A stretch of 64,000 nt of DNA from JAAYDI01 sp052034005 (GTDB taxonomy: Bacteria; Planctomycetota; Planctomycetia; Pirellulales; Pirellulaceae). The position numbers and the translations under genes were made by a program. The notes under the pieces are model-generated. The model searched no databases and was not told the DNA's origin. It was given only the letters and a program-made list of their open reading frames with translations. Positions 45,185 through 53,849 of this stretch are shown here, in pieces. Position 1 is the first letter of the stretch, and every line of letters starts with the position of its first letter. The stretch lies in contig JBPOJB010000002.1 of the NCBI GenBank assembly GCA_052034005.1, positions 186,001 through 250,000 of the forward strand, in the 5' to 3' direction.

Positions 45185-46246
45185 ATGAAACGAGCGATCC
45201 TACGCAGAGTCCTGCTGGTCAGCACGTTGGCGATTGCCATGCTTTGCGTGCCGGCGACGGCCGACGCCTGTTGGCGTTGCCGCCTGGGCTATTACGGGAG
45301 TTGCTGCGGCCCGCTGGGATGGACCGGGTACAATTACAGCTACTACGCCGGTTGGGGCTGCTGGGGTTGTGGCGTGGATTGCTGTGACTACGCGTGCTGC
45401 CGGCCCTCGTATGTGGCCGTCTCCAGTTGCTGCTATACGCCCTGTTGCGCGCCGTGCTACACGCCGCGCTATCCGGGTTGGGGGCTGCTCAGCCGGGTCG
45501 CCTATCGCTGGCGGACTCACCACTATGGGTATTACTGGGGCTGCTACAGTCCGTGCTGGACCGTCTCGAGCTGTTGTTCGCTCTGCGGCGAAGTGGGCTG
45601 CGATTGTGGCGTTGGAAGTGACGAGCTGTTCTACAACGAGCCGGCGGTGGTAGTGCCGGAGGGCGGGGAGGCCGACCCGCTGCAGCCGACACCGGCTGAT
45701 CCGCTGCAGGAGAAGCAGACTGCGCTGCCGCTCAACGGCGCGCTGTTGACGGTGCGCGTGCCGGCCGACGCGCGGGTGCTGGTCAACGGCATTCCGACGC
45801 GCAGTGTGGGCGACGTGCGGCGCTACGTGTCGCGGAATTTGACGCCCGGTTTCAGCTATACCTATGAAGTGACGGCCGAATCGACGGTGGACGGCCGGAC
45901 GGTGGCGCAGAGCAAGACGGTCCATCTGCAGGCTGGTCAGGAGGCCAGTCTGGCATTTGACATGCAGAGTCGGGACCTGCCGGTGGAGACGGCCTTGACG
46001 CTGCACGTTCCGAGCGACGCGAAGGTGTACCTGGCCGGTAACGAGACGACGGGGCAGGGCCCTGTGCGCACGTTCCGCACGACGAAGCTGGCCGCCGGCC
46101 AGGAGTGGTCCGAGTACCTGGTCCGCGTCGAGGTGGTCCGGGGCGGGGAGCACCTGACGAAGGACGAGACGATCACGCTCCGCGCGGGAGACCAGACCGA
46201 ATTGACGTTCGATTTTGCCGTGGACAAAGTGGCGATCGCCCGGTAG
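45185..46246 (+). CDS. Secreted Cys/Tyr/Trp-rich protein with two TIGR03000-like domains
   Basis: 353 residues from ATG 45185, with AGGGGAG nine bases upstream. A signal peptide (about 1-26) is followed by about 120 residues extremely rich in Cys, Tyr, Trp and Gly (CCYTPCCAPCYTPRYPGWG). The C-terminal half has two repeats of about 75 residues, LTVRVPADARVLVNGIPT and LTLHVPSDAKVYLAGNET at their starts, each ending in a strand like LAFDMQ or LTFDF. These match the planctomycete TIGR03000 domain, whose role is unknown. It is probably a cell-envelope protein cross-linked by disulphides. A terminator-like hairpin follows at 46281. Confidence 0.88.
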   Translation: MKRAILRRVLLVSTLAIAMLCVPATADACWRCRLGYYGSCCGPLGWTGYNYSYYAGWGCWGCGVDCCDYACCRPSYVAVSSCCYTPCCAPCYTPRYPGWGLLSRVAYRWRTHHYGYYWGCYSPCWTVSSCCSLCGEVGCDCGVGSDELFYNEPAVVVPEGGEADPLQPTPADPLQEKQTALPLNGALLTVRVPADARVLVNGIPTRSVGDVRRYVSRNLTPGFSYTYEVTAESTVDGRTVAQSKTVHLQAGQEASLAFDMQSRDLPVETALTLHVPSDAKVYLAGNETTGQGPVRTFRTTKLAAGQEWSEYLVRVEVVRGGEHLTKDETITLRAGDQTELTFDFAVDKVAIAR

Positions 46247-46280
46247 TCTGGCTGTCCGCTTGATCGATTTCGAAGTGTTC

Positions 46281-46316
46281 AGACCCTTGTGCGACCTGTG
46301 CGCCGCACAAGGGTCT
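46281..46316 (+). terminator. Intrinsic terminator-like hairpin
   Basis: AGACCCTTGTGCG and its perfect complement CGCACAAGGGTCT form a 13-bp stem with a 10-base loop, 35 bp after the stop of the TIGR03000-like gene. The T-tract is weak (TTCGTCTCT), so termination may be partial. It is symmetric and could act for either strand. Confidence 0.65.
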
Positions 46317-46350
46317 TCGTCTCTGGGCGGGTGGGAAGACCGCGTCGCGC

Positions 46351-47109
46351 ATGTCCTGTTACCGCATGACCCTGGCCTATGACGGGACCGCCTATGCGGG
46401 CTGGCAAGTCCAGCCCGGGTTGCCCACCGTCCAGGGGGCGCTCGAAGCGGCCCTGCAGCGCATCGTGGGCGGGCCGGTGCGGGTGGTGGCCAGCGGCCGC
46501 ACGGACGCGGGCGTGCACGCGCTGGCTCAAGTGGCCGGCTTCCGGTGCCAGACACGGCTCGCCCCGGACACGCTGCGGCGGGCCATCAACGCGAACACGC
46601 CGGACGACATCTACGTATCCGAACTGTGCCTGGTGTCGGGCGACTTCCACGCCATCCGGGACGCGATCTCCAAGCGGTACCGCTACGTGATCCAGGACGG
46701 TCCGCAACGGGACGTGTTCGCGCGTGCCACGGCCTGGCAGCTGGCGTACGTGCTGGACCCGCCTTCGATGCAGGCCGGCGCGCGACACCTGGTGGGCCGG
46801 CACGACTTTCGGAGTTTCGAGACGGCCGGCGCGCCGCGCCGTTCGACGATCCGGACGGTCCAGGAGATCGCCATCGGGCGCTTGGTCCACCAGCATCTGC
46901 AGCCGCTGGCGATCGAGATCGAAGCCGACGGGTTCCTATACAACATGGTACGCAACATCGTGGGCTCGCTGGTCCTGGTGGGGCGTGGCGAGCAGCCGCC
47001 CGACTGGATCGCGCGGGTTCTGGCGGCGCGGGACCGGACGCAAGCGGGCCCGACCGCGCCGGCCGCCGGGCTGACGTTGCTCCACGTTCGATACGCGAAG
47101 GAGGTTTGA
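46351..47109 (+). CDS. truA: tRNA pseudouridine synthase A
   Basis: 252 residues, the normal length. It isomerises uridine to pseudouridine at positions 38-40 of the tRNA anticodon arm. The catalytic Asp lies in SGRTDAGVHA (about 50-59); YDGTAYAGWQVQP, LVGRHDFRSF and EADGFLYNMVRNIVG are the other family motifs. The ATG at 46351 follows a G-rich segment. The stop overlaps the start of a glycosyltransferase gene in a TGATG arrangement, with AAGGAGG just before, so that gene is translated from the same message. Confidence 0.96.
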   Translation: MSCYRMTLAYDGTAYAGWQVQPGLPTVQGALEAALQRIVGGPVRVVASGRTDAGVHALAQVAGFRCQTRLAPDTLRRAINANTPDDIYVSELCLVSGDFHAIRDAISKRYRYVIQDGPQRDVFARATAWQLAYVLDPPSMQAGARHLVGRHDFRSFETAGAPRRSTIRTVQEIAIGRLVHQHLQPLAIEIEADGFLYNMVRNIVGSLVLVGRGEQPPDWIARVLAARDRTQAGPTAPAAGLTLLHVRYAKEV

Positions 47110-48317
47110 TGCGGATCGCGCACATCATTACGCGGATGATCGTGGGCGGTGCGCAGGAGAACACCTTGCTGTGCTGCAAGGACGGCGTCCGGCTGTTCGG
47201 CGACCAGATGCTGCTGGTGACCGGCCCGTCGCTCGGTCCGGAAGGGGACCTCCTGGCCCGCGAGTCGGACCTGGACTTCCCCGTGCGGCTCGTGCCGTGG
47301 CTGGTGCGGCCGATCCATCCGGTCTGGGATCTGCGCTGTTACGCGGCGTTGAAGACCGTCCTGCGCGAGTTCCGGCCGGACGTGGTGCACACGCACAGCG
47401 CCAAGGGGGGCATGCTGGGCCGGCTGGCCGCCTGGTCGTTGCGGGTCCCGGTGGTGGTGCACACGGTGCATGGCGCGCCGTTCCATCCGTACCAGAGTCC
47501 GGTGGCGCGCGGGTTCTTCCGCTGGTGCGAGCGGTTTGCGGCCCGGCGCTGCCATCATCTGGTGAGCGTGGCGGACGCGATGACCGACCAGTTGGTGGCG
47601 GCGGGGGTGGCGCCGCGCGCGCAGTTCAGCACGATCTACAGCGGGATGGACGTGGAACCGTTCCTGAGGGCGGACGACGCGCGGCGCGCGACGCGCGCCG
47701 AGTTCGGTTTTGCGGACGACCAGATCGTGGTGGGCAAGATCGCGCGCCTGTTCCACCTCAAAGGGCATTCCTATGTCATCGAGGCGGCCGAGCGTGTGCT
47801 GCGGCGGTGCCCGCAGGTGCGGTTCCTGCTGGTCGGGGACGGGATCCTCCGCGGATCGTTGGAAGGGCAGATCGCGCGGGCCGGGCTGAGCCACGCATTC
47901 CGTTTCACCGGGCTGGTCCCACCCGACCGCATCCCGGCGCTGATCGGGGCGATGGACGTATTGGTGCACGCGAGCCTGCGGGAGGGCCTGGCGCGCGCGT
48001 TGCCCCAGGCGCTGATCGCCGGCAAGCCGGTGATCAGCTACGACGTGGATGGGGCGCGGGAGGTGGTGGTGCCGGGCGAGACGGGCTACCTGCTTGCGCC
48101 GCGCTGTATCCAACCGCTGGCCGACGCGCTGATCGAACTGGCGGAGAGCCCCGCGCTGCGGCAGCGACTGGGCGCGGTCGGCCGCGCGCGCTGCACGGAC
48201 CGCTTTGGGCGTGAGACGATGGCTCGCTCACTGCGCGACCTCTACCAGCGGCTGGCCGTCGGCGCGGCCGAGGGGCCGCCCCCGGCCGATCTTCCGCCTG
48301 CGCAGGGCATGCGGTAG
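47109..48317 (+). CDS. Glycosyltransferase family 4 (GT-B fold)
   Basis: 402 residues. The N-terminal domain begins MRIAHIITRMIVGGAQENTL, the acceptor-side Gly-rich loop; VVHTHSAKGGMLGRLAA is the next strand-loop. The C-terminal domain has VGKIARLFHLKGHSYVIEA, FLLVGDG and the nucleotide-sugar motif LVHASLREGLARALPQALIAGKPVI, where the EGLARALPQA segment corresponds to the E-x7-E region; the second Glu is replaced by Gln. It should transfer a sugar to a polysaccharide or glycolipid. AAGGAGG sits four bases before the ATG, which overlaps the truA stop. The C-terminus is Pro/Ala-rich. Confidence 0.93.
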   Translation: MRIAHIITRMIVGGAQENTLLCCKDGVRLFGDQMLLVTGPSLGPEGDLLARESDLDFPVRLVPWLVRPIHPVWDLRCYAALKTVLREFRPDVVHTHSAKGGMLGRLAAWSLRVPVVVHTVHGAPFHPYQSPVARGFFRWCERFAARRCHHLVSVADAMTDQLVAAGVAPRAQFSTIYSGMDVEPFLRADDARRATRAEFGFADDQIVVGKIARLFHLKGHSYVIEAAERVLRRCPQVRFLLVGDGILRGSLEGQIARAGLSHAFRFTGLVPPDRIPALIGAMDVLVHASLREGLARALPQALIAGKPVISYDVDGAREVVVPGETGYLLAPRCIQPLADALIELAESPALRQRLGAVGRARCTDRFGRETMARSLRDLYQRLAVGAAEGPPPADLPPAQGMR

Positions 48318-48398
48318 ACTGGGTGGCACGCGGACCTGGCCCGTCCTGGTGAGCATCGGTGGCTGGAGCACGGCAGACGTTGAAGTGAAAGATCATCC

Positions 48399-49253
48399 GT
48401 GGTTAGTGGTCGAGAGTTCCTCGGTTCCTGCCGCATGGTGCGGCTGATTCGCACTGGCGGGACCTGCCAGGTTTGGGAGGCGGTGCGCGACGGGCAGCGG
48501 GTGGCCGTGAAGCTCCTGCAGCCCGAGGTGCGGACCGACAAGGAGGAAATCGGCTACCTCCGACACGAACTGGCGGTCGGCAAGACGCTCCGCCATCACA
48601 ACGTGATCGAGATCTACGATTTCGCCATCGATCGTTCGATTGCGTTCCTCGTCATGGAATACCACCCCGGCCGCAACCTCAAGATGCTGATCCGACTGGG
48701 GATCGAGACGTTCGGGCACCTGGTGCCCGCCATCATCACCAATGCCGCGCGCGGACTGCAGTACCTGCACGAGCAGGGCTGGGTGCACCGCGACATCAAA
48801 CCGGACAACTTCCTGGTCGCGGAAGACGGGGATATCAAGCTGATCGACTTCGCGCTCGCCCGGCGCACCCGCACCGGACTGAGCCGGCTGTTTGGCAGTC
48901 GCACGAGAGTCCAGGGCACCCGCAGCTACATGGCGCCCGAGCAGATCCGCGGCCAGGCGCTGGATGGACGCGCCGACCTGTACAGTTTTGGATGCATGCT
49001 CTACGAACTGCTGAGCGGGAAGCTGCCGTTTACCGGGATCAGCCCGGAGGAACTGCTGCGAAAGCACTTGACTTCGGCCGTTCCCGTCCTGGCGGGCGTC
49101 AACAAGAACGTCACGCCCGACTTCAGCGATCTGGTGGCCCAGATGATGGCCAAAGACCCGAAGGAACGGCCGCAGAGCATGGACGAGTTCCTGAGGTATC
49201 TCCAGACCATGCGGGTGTTCCGCGCGCTGCCCAAACCACCGACGAACGACTGA
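48399..49253 (+). CDS. Serine/threonine protein kinase with DFA in place of DFG
   Basis: 284 residues, a kinase domain with almost nothing else. Catalytic loop HRDIKPDN (about 131-138) and the VAVKLL lysine (about 36-41) are intact. The metal-binding Asp is kept, but the motif reads IDFALA instead of DFGLA. The glycine-rich loop is IRTGGTCQVWEA. MAPEQIRG marks the end of the activation segment. No transmembrane helix or sensor domain is seen, so it should be cytoplasmic. The start is GTG at 48399; no ribosome site is strong here and the start is uncertain by a few codons. accA begins 39 bp after its stop, so the two are probably co-transcribed. Confidence 0.9.
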   Translation: MVSGREFLGSCRMVRLIRTGGTCQVWEAVRDGQRVAVKLLQPEVRTDKEEIGYLRHELAVGKTLRHHNVIEIYDFAIDRSIAFLVMEYHPGRNLKMLIRLGIETFGHLVPAIITNAARGLQYLHEQGWVHRDIKPDNFLVAEDGDIKLIDFALARRTRTGLSRLFGSRTRVQGTRSYMAPEQIRGQALDGRADLYSFGCMLYELLSGKLPFTGISPEELLRKHLTSAVPVLAGVNKNVTPDFSDLVAQMMAKDPKERPQSMDEFLRYLQTMRVFRALPKPPTND

Positions 49254-49292
49254 GAAAGGAGCCGATGCAAGTCGCCGACGCATCGCACCGCC

Positions 49293-50288
49293 ATGGATAC
49301 ACCGACACCCGGCTTGGCCTTCGAGCAGCCGATCTACGAGCTGGAGACCCGCCTGCAGGCGCTCCAGCGGCCCGAGAACCAGCGGCCCGGCGTCGAGGAG
49401 GAGATCCGCCAGCTGCGCCGCGACCTGGCCGAGACCATCCGCGACATCTACGACAATTTGAGCCCCTGGGAGACCGTCCAGGTCGCCCGCCACAAAGACC
49501 GGCCCCATTCGAGCGACTACCTGGCCCTGGTGTTCGATGAGTTTGTCGAGCTGCACGGAGACCGCCTGTTCGGAGACGACCGGGCCGTGATCTGCGGGTT
49601 CGCCAAACTCGACCAACGCAAAGTCATGGTCATCGGTCATGAGAAAGGCCGCACCTATAAGGAACGAACCGCCTGCTATTTCGGCTGCGCCCACCCGGAA
49701 GGTTACCGCAAAGCCCTGCAGAAGATGCGGTTGGCGGCCAAGTTCGGACTGCCGGTCATCTGCTTCATCGATACCCCGGGCGCCTACCCAGGCATCGGAG
49801 CGGAGGAGCGTGGACAGGCCTGGGCGATCGCCGAGAACATGTACGAGATGTCACGCCTCCAGACGCCCATCATCTGCGTCGTGATCGGCGAGGGCGGCAG
49901 CGGCGGCGCACTGGGGATCGGCGTCGGCGACCGCGTGGCCGTCCTGCAGCATTCGTGGTACTCCGTCATCAGTCCCGAAGGCTGCGCGGGCATCCTGTGG
50001 AAAAGCCACGAGTTCGCGGCCCGCGCGGCCGGTGCACTGCGATTCACCGCCCGAGACCTGCTCGAGTTCGGCATCATCGACACCGTGCTCCAAGAACCGC
50101 TCGGCGGCGCCCACCGCGACCCGCACCAAATGGCCACGCGACTCAAAATCTACCTCGTCAAGACGCTGCGAGAACTGTCCCCGATCGACACGACCACGCT
50201 CCTCCAACAGCGCTACGACAAGTTCCGCCGCATGGGCGTGTTCCTCCAGCAGGCGGCAGAACTCCACCCCGAGAACCAGACGGGCTGA
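49293..50288 (+). CDS. accA: Acetyl-CoA carboxylase carboxyltransferase subunit alpha
   Basis: 331 residues, normal length. With AccD it transfers carboxyl from biotin to acetyl-CoA, giving malonyl-CoA for fatty acid synthesis. The N-terminal helix has IYELETRLQALQ; the crotonase-like core has HGDRLFGDDRAV, GHEKGRTYKERTACYFGCA, FIDTPGAYPGIGAEERGQ, GEGGSGGALGIGVGD and SVISPEGCAGILWK. The AccD, AccB and AccC genes are not in the window. The upstream kinase gene ends 39 bp before the ATG. Confidence 0.96.
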   Translation: MDTPTPGLAFEQPIYELETRLQALQRPENQRPGVEEEIRQLRRDLAETIRDIYDNLSPWETVQVARHKDRPHSSDYLALVFDEFVELHGDRLFGDDRAVICGFAKLDQRKVMVIGHEKGRTYKERTACYFGCAHPEGYRKALQKMRLAAKFGLPVICFIDTPGAYPGIGAEERGQAWAIAENMYEMSRLQTPIICVVIGEGGSGGALGIGVGDRVAVLQHSWYSVISPEGCAGILWKSHEFAARAAGALRFTARDLLEFGIIDTVLQEPLGGAHRDPHQMATRLKIYLVKTLRELSPIDTTTLLQQRYDKFRRMGVFLQQAAELHPENQTG

Positions 50289-50894
50289 CCTCCCAGACGG
50301 GCTGACCACCGAAGCCGCACAAAGGCCGGTTACGTGCTATGCTTTAGGGAGAACCCCAGCGCGCGGCGGACGGCGCCCGCCCGCCGACCATTGCTTGTGC
50401 CACGCTGGCGTTCACCACCGCCAGATTCCTCTCGCCACGCGATAGCCCCATCGTTACATCCATCGCCCACCAGGAGCATCAGCGCCTGGGTGGATGTCGA
50501 TCGTAGGACGCTCGTGTGATTTGGTCGGGTTGTCACGAGCACCGCGGTCCCGCCACTCAGGCGCCTGTTTTTTGGGGAGACCGCAGCAGGGGAGGCACGC
50601 GCTGCTTAATCGTCGGCCGAACCGATTCCCGCTTCCCACCCGTCCCAGCGCGTCCCGCATAATCGGTCTGGCCACACCTTCCCGAGCCGTTCCCCGGCAG
50701 GACTTGGCCTCTGGGAACACGCTGCAGCGGGGGCTCCCCAAAAAAACTCGTCGCAAGCAGACACATGGCCCATATGTGAACTATGGTTTCATTAGACGGA
50801 TCGACCGCAGATCAATGCAAGCTCATCGAAGACTACTCGTCCAGCATCCAACATTCGTTACGAAACTGTCTGTTTTCTGCGGCGGAGCTCATCT
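50289..50894. other. Long intergenic region with nested inverted repeats
   Basis: No plausible gene was found. The centre (50568-50746) holds the paired repeats listed separately. Positions 50760-50890 are relatively AT-rich and probably contain the promoter and leader of the TadG/VWA gene; a small palindrome CACAT-N7-ATGTG lies near 50762-50778. Confidence 0.5.
50568..50746. repeat. Nested inverted repeats, possible structured element
   Basis: Outer arms TTTTTTGGGGAG (50568-50579) and CTCCCCAAAAAA (50734-50745) are perfect complements, 154 bp apart, and are extended inward by imperfect matches around CCGCAGCAG and CTGCAGCGG. Inner arms GGCCGAACCGATT (50615-50627) and AATCGGTCTGGCC (50661-50673) match at 11 of 13 positions. 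Together they could fold as a long hairpin or be the ends of a small non-autonomous element. Confidence 0.6.
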
Positions 50895-52658
50895 ATGTCA
50901 CTGTCACCTATGAACACTCGCAACTCGTGCTCGTCAAGGGTCTCGCGATTGCCTCGTCGCCGTCGGCGCGGGGCGATCATTGTATTGGCTGCCGTGCTGA
51001 TGATCGTGATGATGGCCGTTCTGGCTCTCAGCATCGACACGGGCTACATGTGCACGATGCAAACGCAATTGGACCGGTCCGTGGATGCCGCCGCGCTGGC
51101 GGGTGCCGGGGTATTGATTGACGGCGAGGAAGCCGCGCACCAGGAGGTCTTGGAGTATCTGATCCGGAACCCGGTCGGCAAGCAGGCCACGTCGGTCACG
51201 AGCCAGGACATGGTGGAACTGACGGCGCAGTTCCTGGCGGAGCACGCCAACGACTACGAGATCGTCTGGGGCGAGTGGGATCCGGCAACGGGCAAAGTCG
51301 TCACGACCGAGCAGTTGCCTTCGGCGATTTCCGTGACGATGACCTACCCGAACCTGCCGTTCTTCTTCGGCCGCGTGCTGGGCCGCGACACGTTCCAGCT
51401 CACTTCGCGCGCGGTGGCCATGTATCAACCGCGCGACATCGTGGTGGTCCTCGACTTCTCGGGATCGATGAACGACGACAGCGAGCTGAAATCCATCGGC
51501 ACGTTCGGCAAGCCGGCGATCATGGAAGGCCTGGCCACGATGTACGAAGAGCTCGGTTCGCCCGTGTACGGCAACGTGATGCAGGTTGAGCCGCAGTACA
51601 TCACAGTGGAAGGCCAGGCGGCCGACCCGGCGCGCGACATCCCGCATTGCACGGTGGAATACCGTTACAAGTCGGTCTACGTGACGTCGACCCTGAACAT
51701 CACCAACGTCAAGCTGAAGTACTCGAACGGGTCCACGCAGACGTTCGCCGGTGCGGGCCTGAGCGGCACGTACGCCGGCACGGGTTCCAACGCGGGCAAG
51801 GCGATCTACGGCGTGTGGGTCAAGTCCGGCAGCAACGGCGTGAACGGCGAGGCGTTCGACTTCAACGCGTCCACGATCCGCAACACCATTAAGACCGCGC
51901 TGGGGCTCAACAACGTCGCCTATCCGTATCCCTCGGGCAGTTGGAACGCGTTCATCGACTACTGCCGGACCAACAGCACGAACCGGAACGCCGGGTTCGA
52001 GTACATGTTCGGCTATGCGAACCTGATCAACTACTGGCTCGAGCAACAGAACTCGCACGCCGCCACGCCCGACCTGTGGAAGGTCAGCGCGCAGCCGGTC
52101 ACCGCGCTGAAAGACGCGGTGGACGTGTTCATGGACTACCTCCGGGAAGTCGACACGAACGACCGTATCGCGTTGGTCGTGTATGACTCGGCAAACGGCA
52201 ACGCCAAGCTGGAGACCGGGCTGACGAGCGATCTCGACCTGGTCCCGGCCATCACGCGGCAGCGCCAGGCCGGTCACTATCACGATTACACCAACATCGG
52301 CGCCGGCATGCAGACGGCCCGCCAGGAACTGGTGGCCCACGGCCGCCTCAACGCCTTCAAGATGATCGTGCTCATGACCGACGGACAAGCCAACTGGCAC
52401 AACGGCCGCGTGGATGCGAGCGGCGCCCGCGCGCACGTCCTGTCGGAAGCCGCGGCCGACGCCCAGTTGAGGTACCCGGTCGTGGCCATCAGCCTGGGCG
52501 CCGGGGCGGACACGAACCTGATGCAGCAGGTGGCGGACATCACCCAGTCGCGGCACTTCAACGTGCCGGGCGGCGCCGTCCTGGGCGACTATCGCGTCGG
52601 CCTGATGGAGGTGTTCCGCGCGATCGCGGACGCCCGTCCGCTGAAGCTCGTGCAATGA
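50895..52658 (+). CDS. TadE/TadG-like membrane protein with VWA domain
   Basis: 587 residues from ATG 50895, with GGAG seven bases upstream. The N-terminus has the TadE/TadG pattern: Arg-rich RRRRRGAIIVLAAVLMIVMM and one helix, then ALSIDTGYMCTMQTQLDRSVDAAALAGA. The VWA domain begins near residue 178 with the metal site DFSGSMND, resumes near 400 with TALKDAVDVFMDYLREVDTNDRIALVVYD, and ends with MIVLMTDGQANWH. Between the two parts is an insertion of about 200 residues rich in Asn, Ser, Gly and Tyr. Tad-family proteins assemble pili; VWA types may act in surface adhesion. A strong terminator follows. No other tad genes are nearby. Confidence 0.88.
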   Translation: MSLSPMNTRNSCSSRVSRLPRRRRRGAIIVLAAVLMIVMMAVLALSIDTGYMCTMQTQLDRSVDAAALAGAGVLIDGEEAAHQEVLEYLIRNPVGKQATSVTSQDMVELTAQFLAEHANDYEIVWGEWDPATGKVVTTEQLPSAISVTMTYPNLPFFFGRVLGRDTFQLTSRAVAMYQPRDIVVVLDFSGSMNDDSELKSIGTFGKPAIMEGLATMYEELGSPVYGNVMQVEPQYITVEGQAADPARDIPHCTVEYRYKSVYVTSTLNITNVKLKYSNGSTQTFAGAGLSGTYAGTGSNAGKAIYGVWVKSGSNGVNGEAFDFNASTIRNTIKTALGLNNVAYPYPSGSWNAFIDYCRTNSTNRNAGFEYMFGYANLINYWLEQQNSHAATPDLWKVSAQPVTALKDAVDVFMDYLREVDTNDRIALVVYDSANGNAKLETGLTSDLDLVPAITRQRQAGHYHDYTNIGAGMQTARQELVAHGRLNAFKMIVLMTDGQANWHNGRVDASGARAHVLSEAAADAQLRYPVVAISLGAGADTNLMQQVADITQSRHFNVPGGAVLGDYRVGLMEVFRAIADARPLKLVQ

Positions 52659-52686
52659 TCTGAACGTTACTCCGCCTGTTCGCCGC

Positions 52687-52721
52687 GAGCCGCGTTGTCC
52701 CCCCAACGCGGCTCTTCTTTT
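52687..52721 (+). terminator. Intrinsic terminator
   Basis: GAGCCGCGTTG and CAACGCGGCTC form a perfect 11-bp stem with a 6-base loop, followed at once by TTCTTTT. It ends the TadG/VWA gene. Confidence 0.92.
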
Positions 52722-52952
52722 GCGCGTCCCGCCCGACGCGTCCGCGGGGCCCAAATGGGCCGGATGCCCGCCGTTTCCCGCCCCCTCGCCAACGTCTGAT
52801 AATGTTTCTTATGTTCGGTTCGAGCCCCGGTTTTCCCCGGAAAATGCCGCGTCTTGTTTTGACCTTGGCGTTCTCGCCTCGCATCCGGTACAGTCCCGAC
52901 GGCGGTGCAGGGTGCACCGCGACGATGGCCGAGGCGGGAACGAGTCGACGCG

Positions 52953-53849
52953 ATGGCGGACTTCAAGACACACCTGACAGCATCCACGCTCGTCGGGCTG
53001 GGCCTGGGGGCGGCAGGGTACCACTACGGGCTTCCCCTGGAATCCTGCCTGCTGAGCGCCGGGCTCTGCAGCGCGTCGGGGATCCTGCCGGACCTGGACG
53101 CCGACGGCGGGGTACCGTTTCGCGAGCTGGTCGCGTTCCTCTCGGCGGTGGTGTCGTTGCTGTTGGTGCAGCGCCTGGAGCACCTGGGTTGGAGCCGGGA
53201 GACGGTCGTGCTGGTGGCCGCGCTGATCTATCTGGTCATCCGATTCGGCGTGGCCGGGCTGTTCCGCCGGTACACGGTACACCGCGGGATGTGGCACAGC
53301 ATCCCGGCGGCCGTTTCGATGGGGTTGTTGACCTTCCTGATCGCGGGCGACCGGGACATCGTGCTGCGCGGGTACTGGGCCACATCCGCCACGATCGGTT
53401 TCCTCGTGCACCTGGTCTTGGACGAGCTTTACAGCGTCAACATGCGCGGCATGCGGCTCAAGAAGTCGGCCGGCTCGGCGCTCAAGCTCTGGACGCGCAA
53501 GCGCCTGTGGCCGAACATCTCCACGTACGGGAAGCTCGCGCTGCTGGCGCTGCTGGTCTGGAGCGACCCTTCGCTGGCGGTCCCGCCGCCGCACGAAGAG
53601 GCGGACGCGCCGCGCGCGGCGCGTCAGGCGGAGCGCGTGGAGCGACCTGAGCGCGCCCGGGCGACCAGCGACCTGTTCCGCGAGCGTCGGCGGCGGCCGC
53701 GAACGGCCACGCCGGGCGCCTACGCTTTGCTCTCTACCAGGAGCGTCACGGGCCCATCATTGACCAGGGCGACGAGCATGTGGGCGCGAAACCGGCCGGT
53801 TGCCACGCGCACCCCGCAGCTGGCCACCGCCCGCGCGAAGTGCTCGTAG
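52953..53849 (+). CDS. DUF457/YdjM-like membrane-bound metal-dependent hydrolase
   Basis: 298 residues from ATG 52953. The N-terminus MADFKTHLTAS, the acidic GILPDLDADGG (about 45-55) and HRGMWHSIPA (about 107-116) are the metal-binding pattern of this family. Four or so hydrophobic helices follow (SVVSLLLVQ region, VVLVAALIYLVI, GLLTFLIAG, GFLVHLVLDELY). The biochemical function is not established. The last 43 or so residues are encoded on the strand opposite dtd, giving a 130-bp tail-to-tail overlap; that tail is Arg/Thr-rich and may not be under selection as protein. No strong ribosome site is seen. Confidence 0.82.
   Translation: MADFKTHLTASTLVGLGLGAAGYHYGLPLESCLLSAGLCSASGILPDLDADGGVPFRELVAFLSAVVSLLLVQRLEHLGWSRETVVLVAALIYLVIRFGVAGLFRRYTVHRGMWHSIPAAVSMGLLTFLIAGDRDIVLRGYWATSATIGFLVHLVLDELYSVNMRGMRLKKSAGSALKLWTRKRLWPNISTYGKLALLALLVWSDPSLAVPPPHEEADAPRAARQAERVERPERARATSDLFRERRRRPRTATPGAYALLSTRSVTGPSLTRATSMWARNRPVATRTPQLATARAKCS

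Noticed and set aside
50334..50766. Several short open frames in the accA-TadG/VWA gap
   Set aside because: Arg/Pro/Ser-rich translations, no ribosome sites, and they cross the inverted repeats on both strands.
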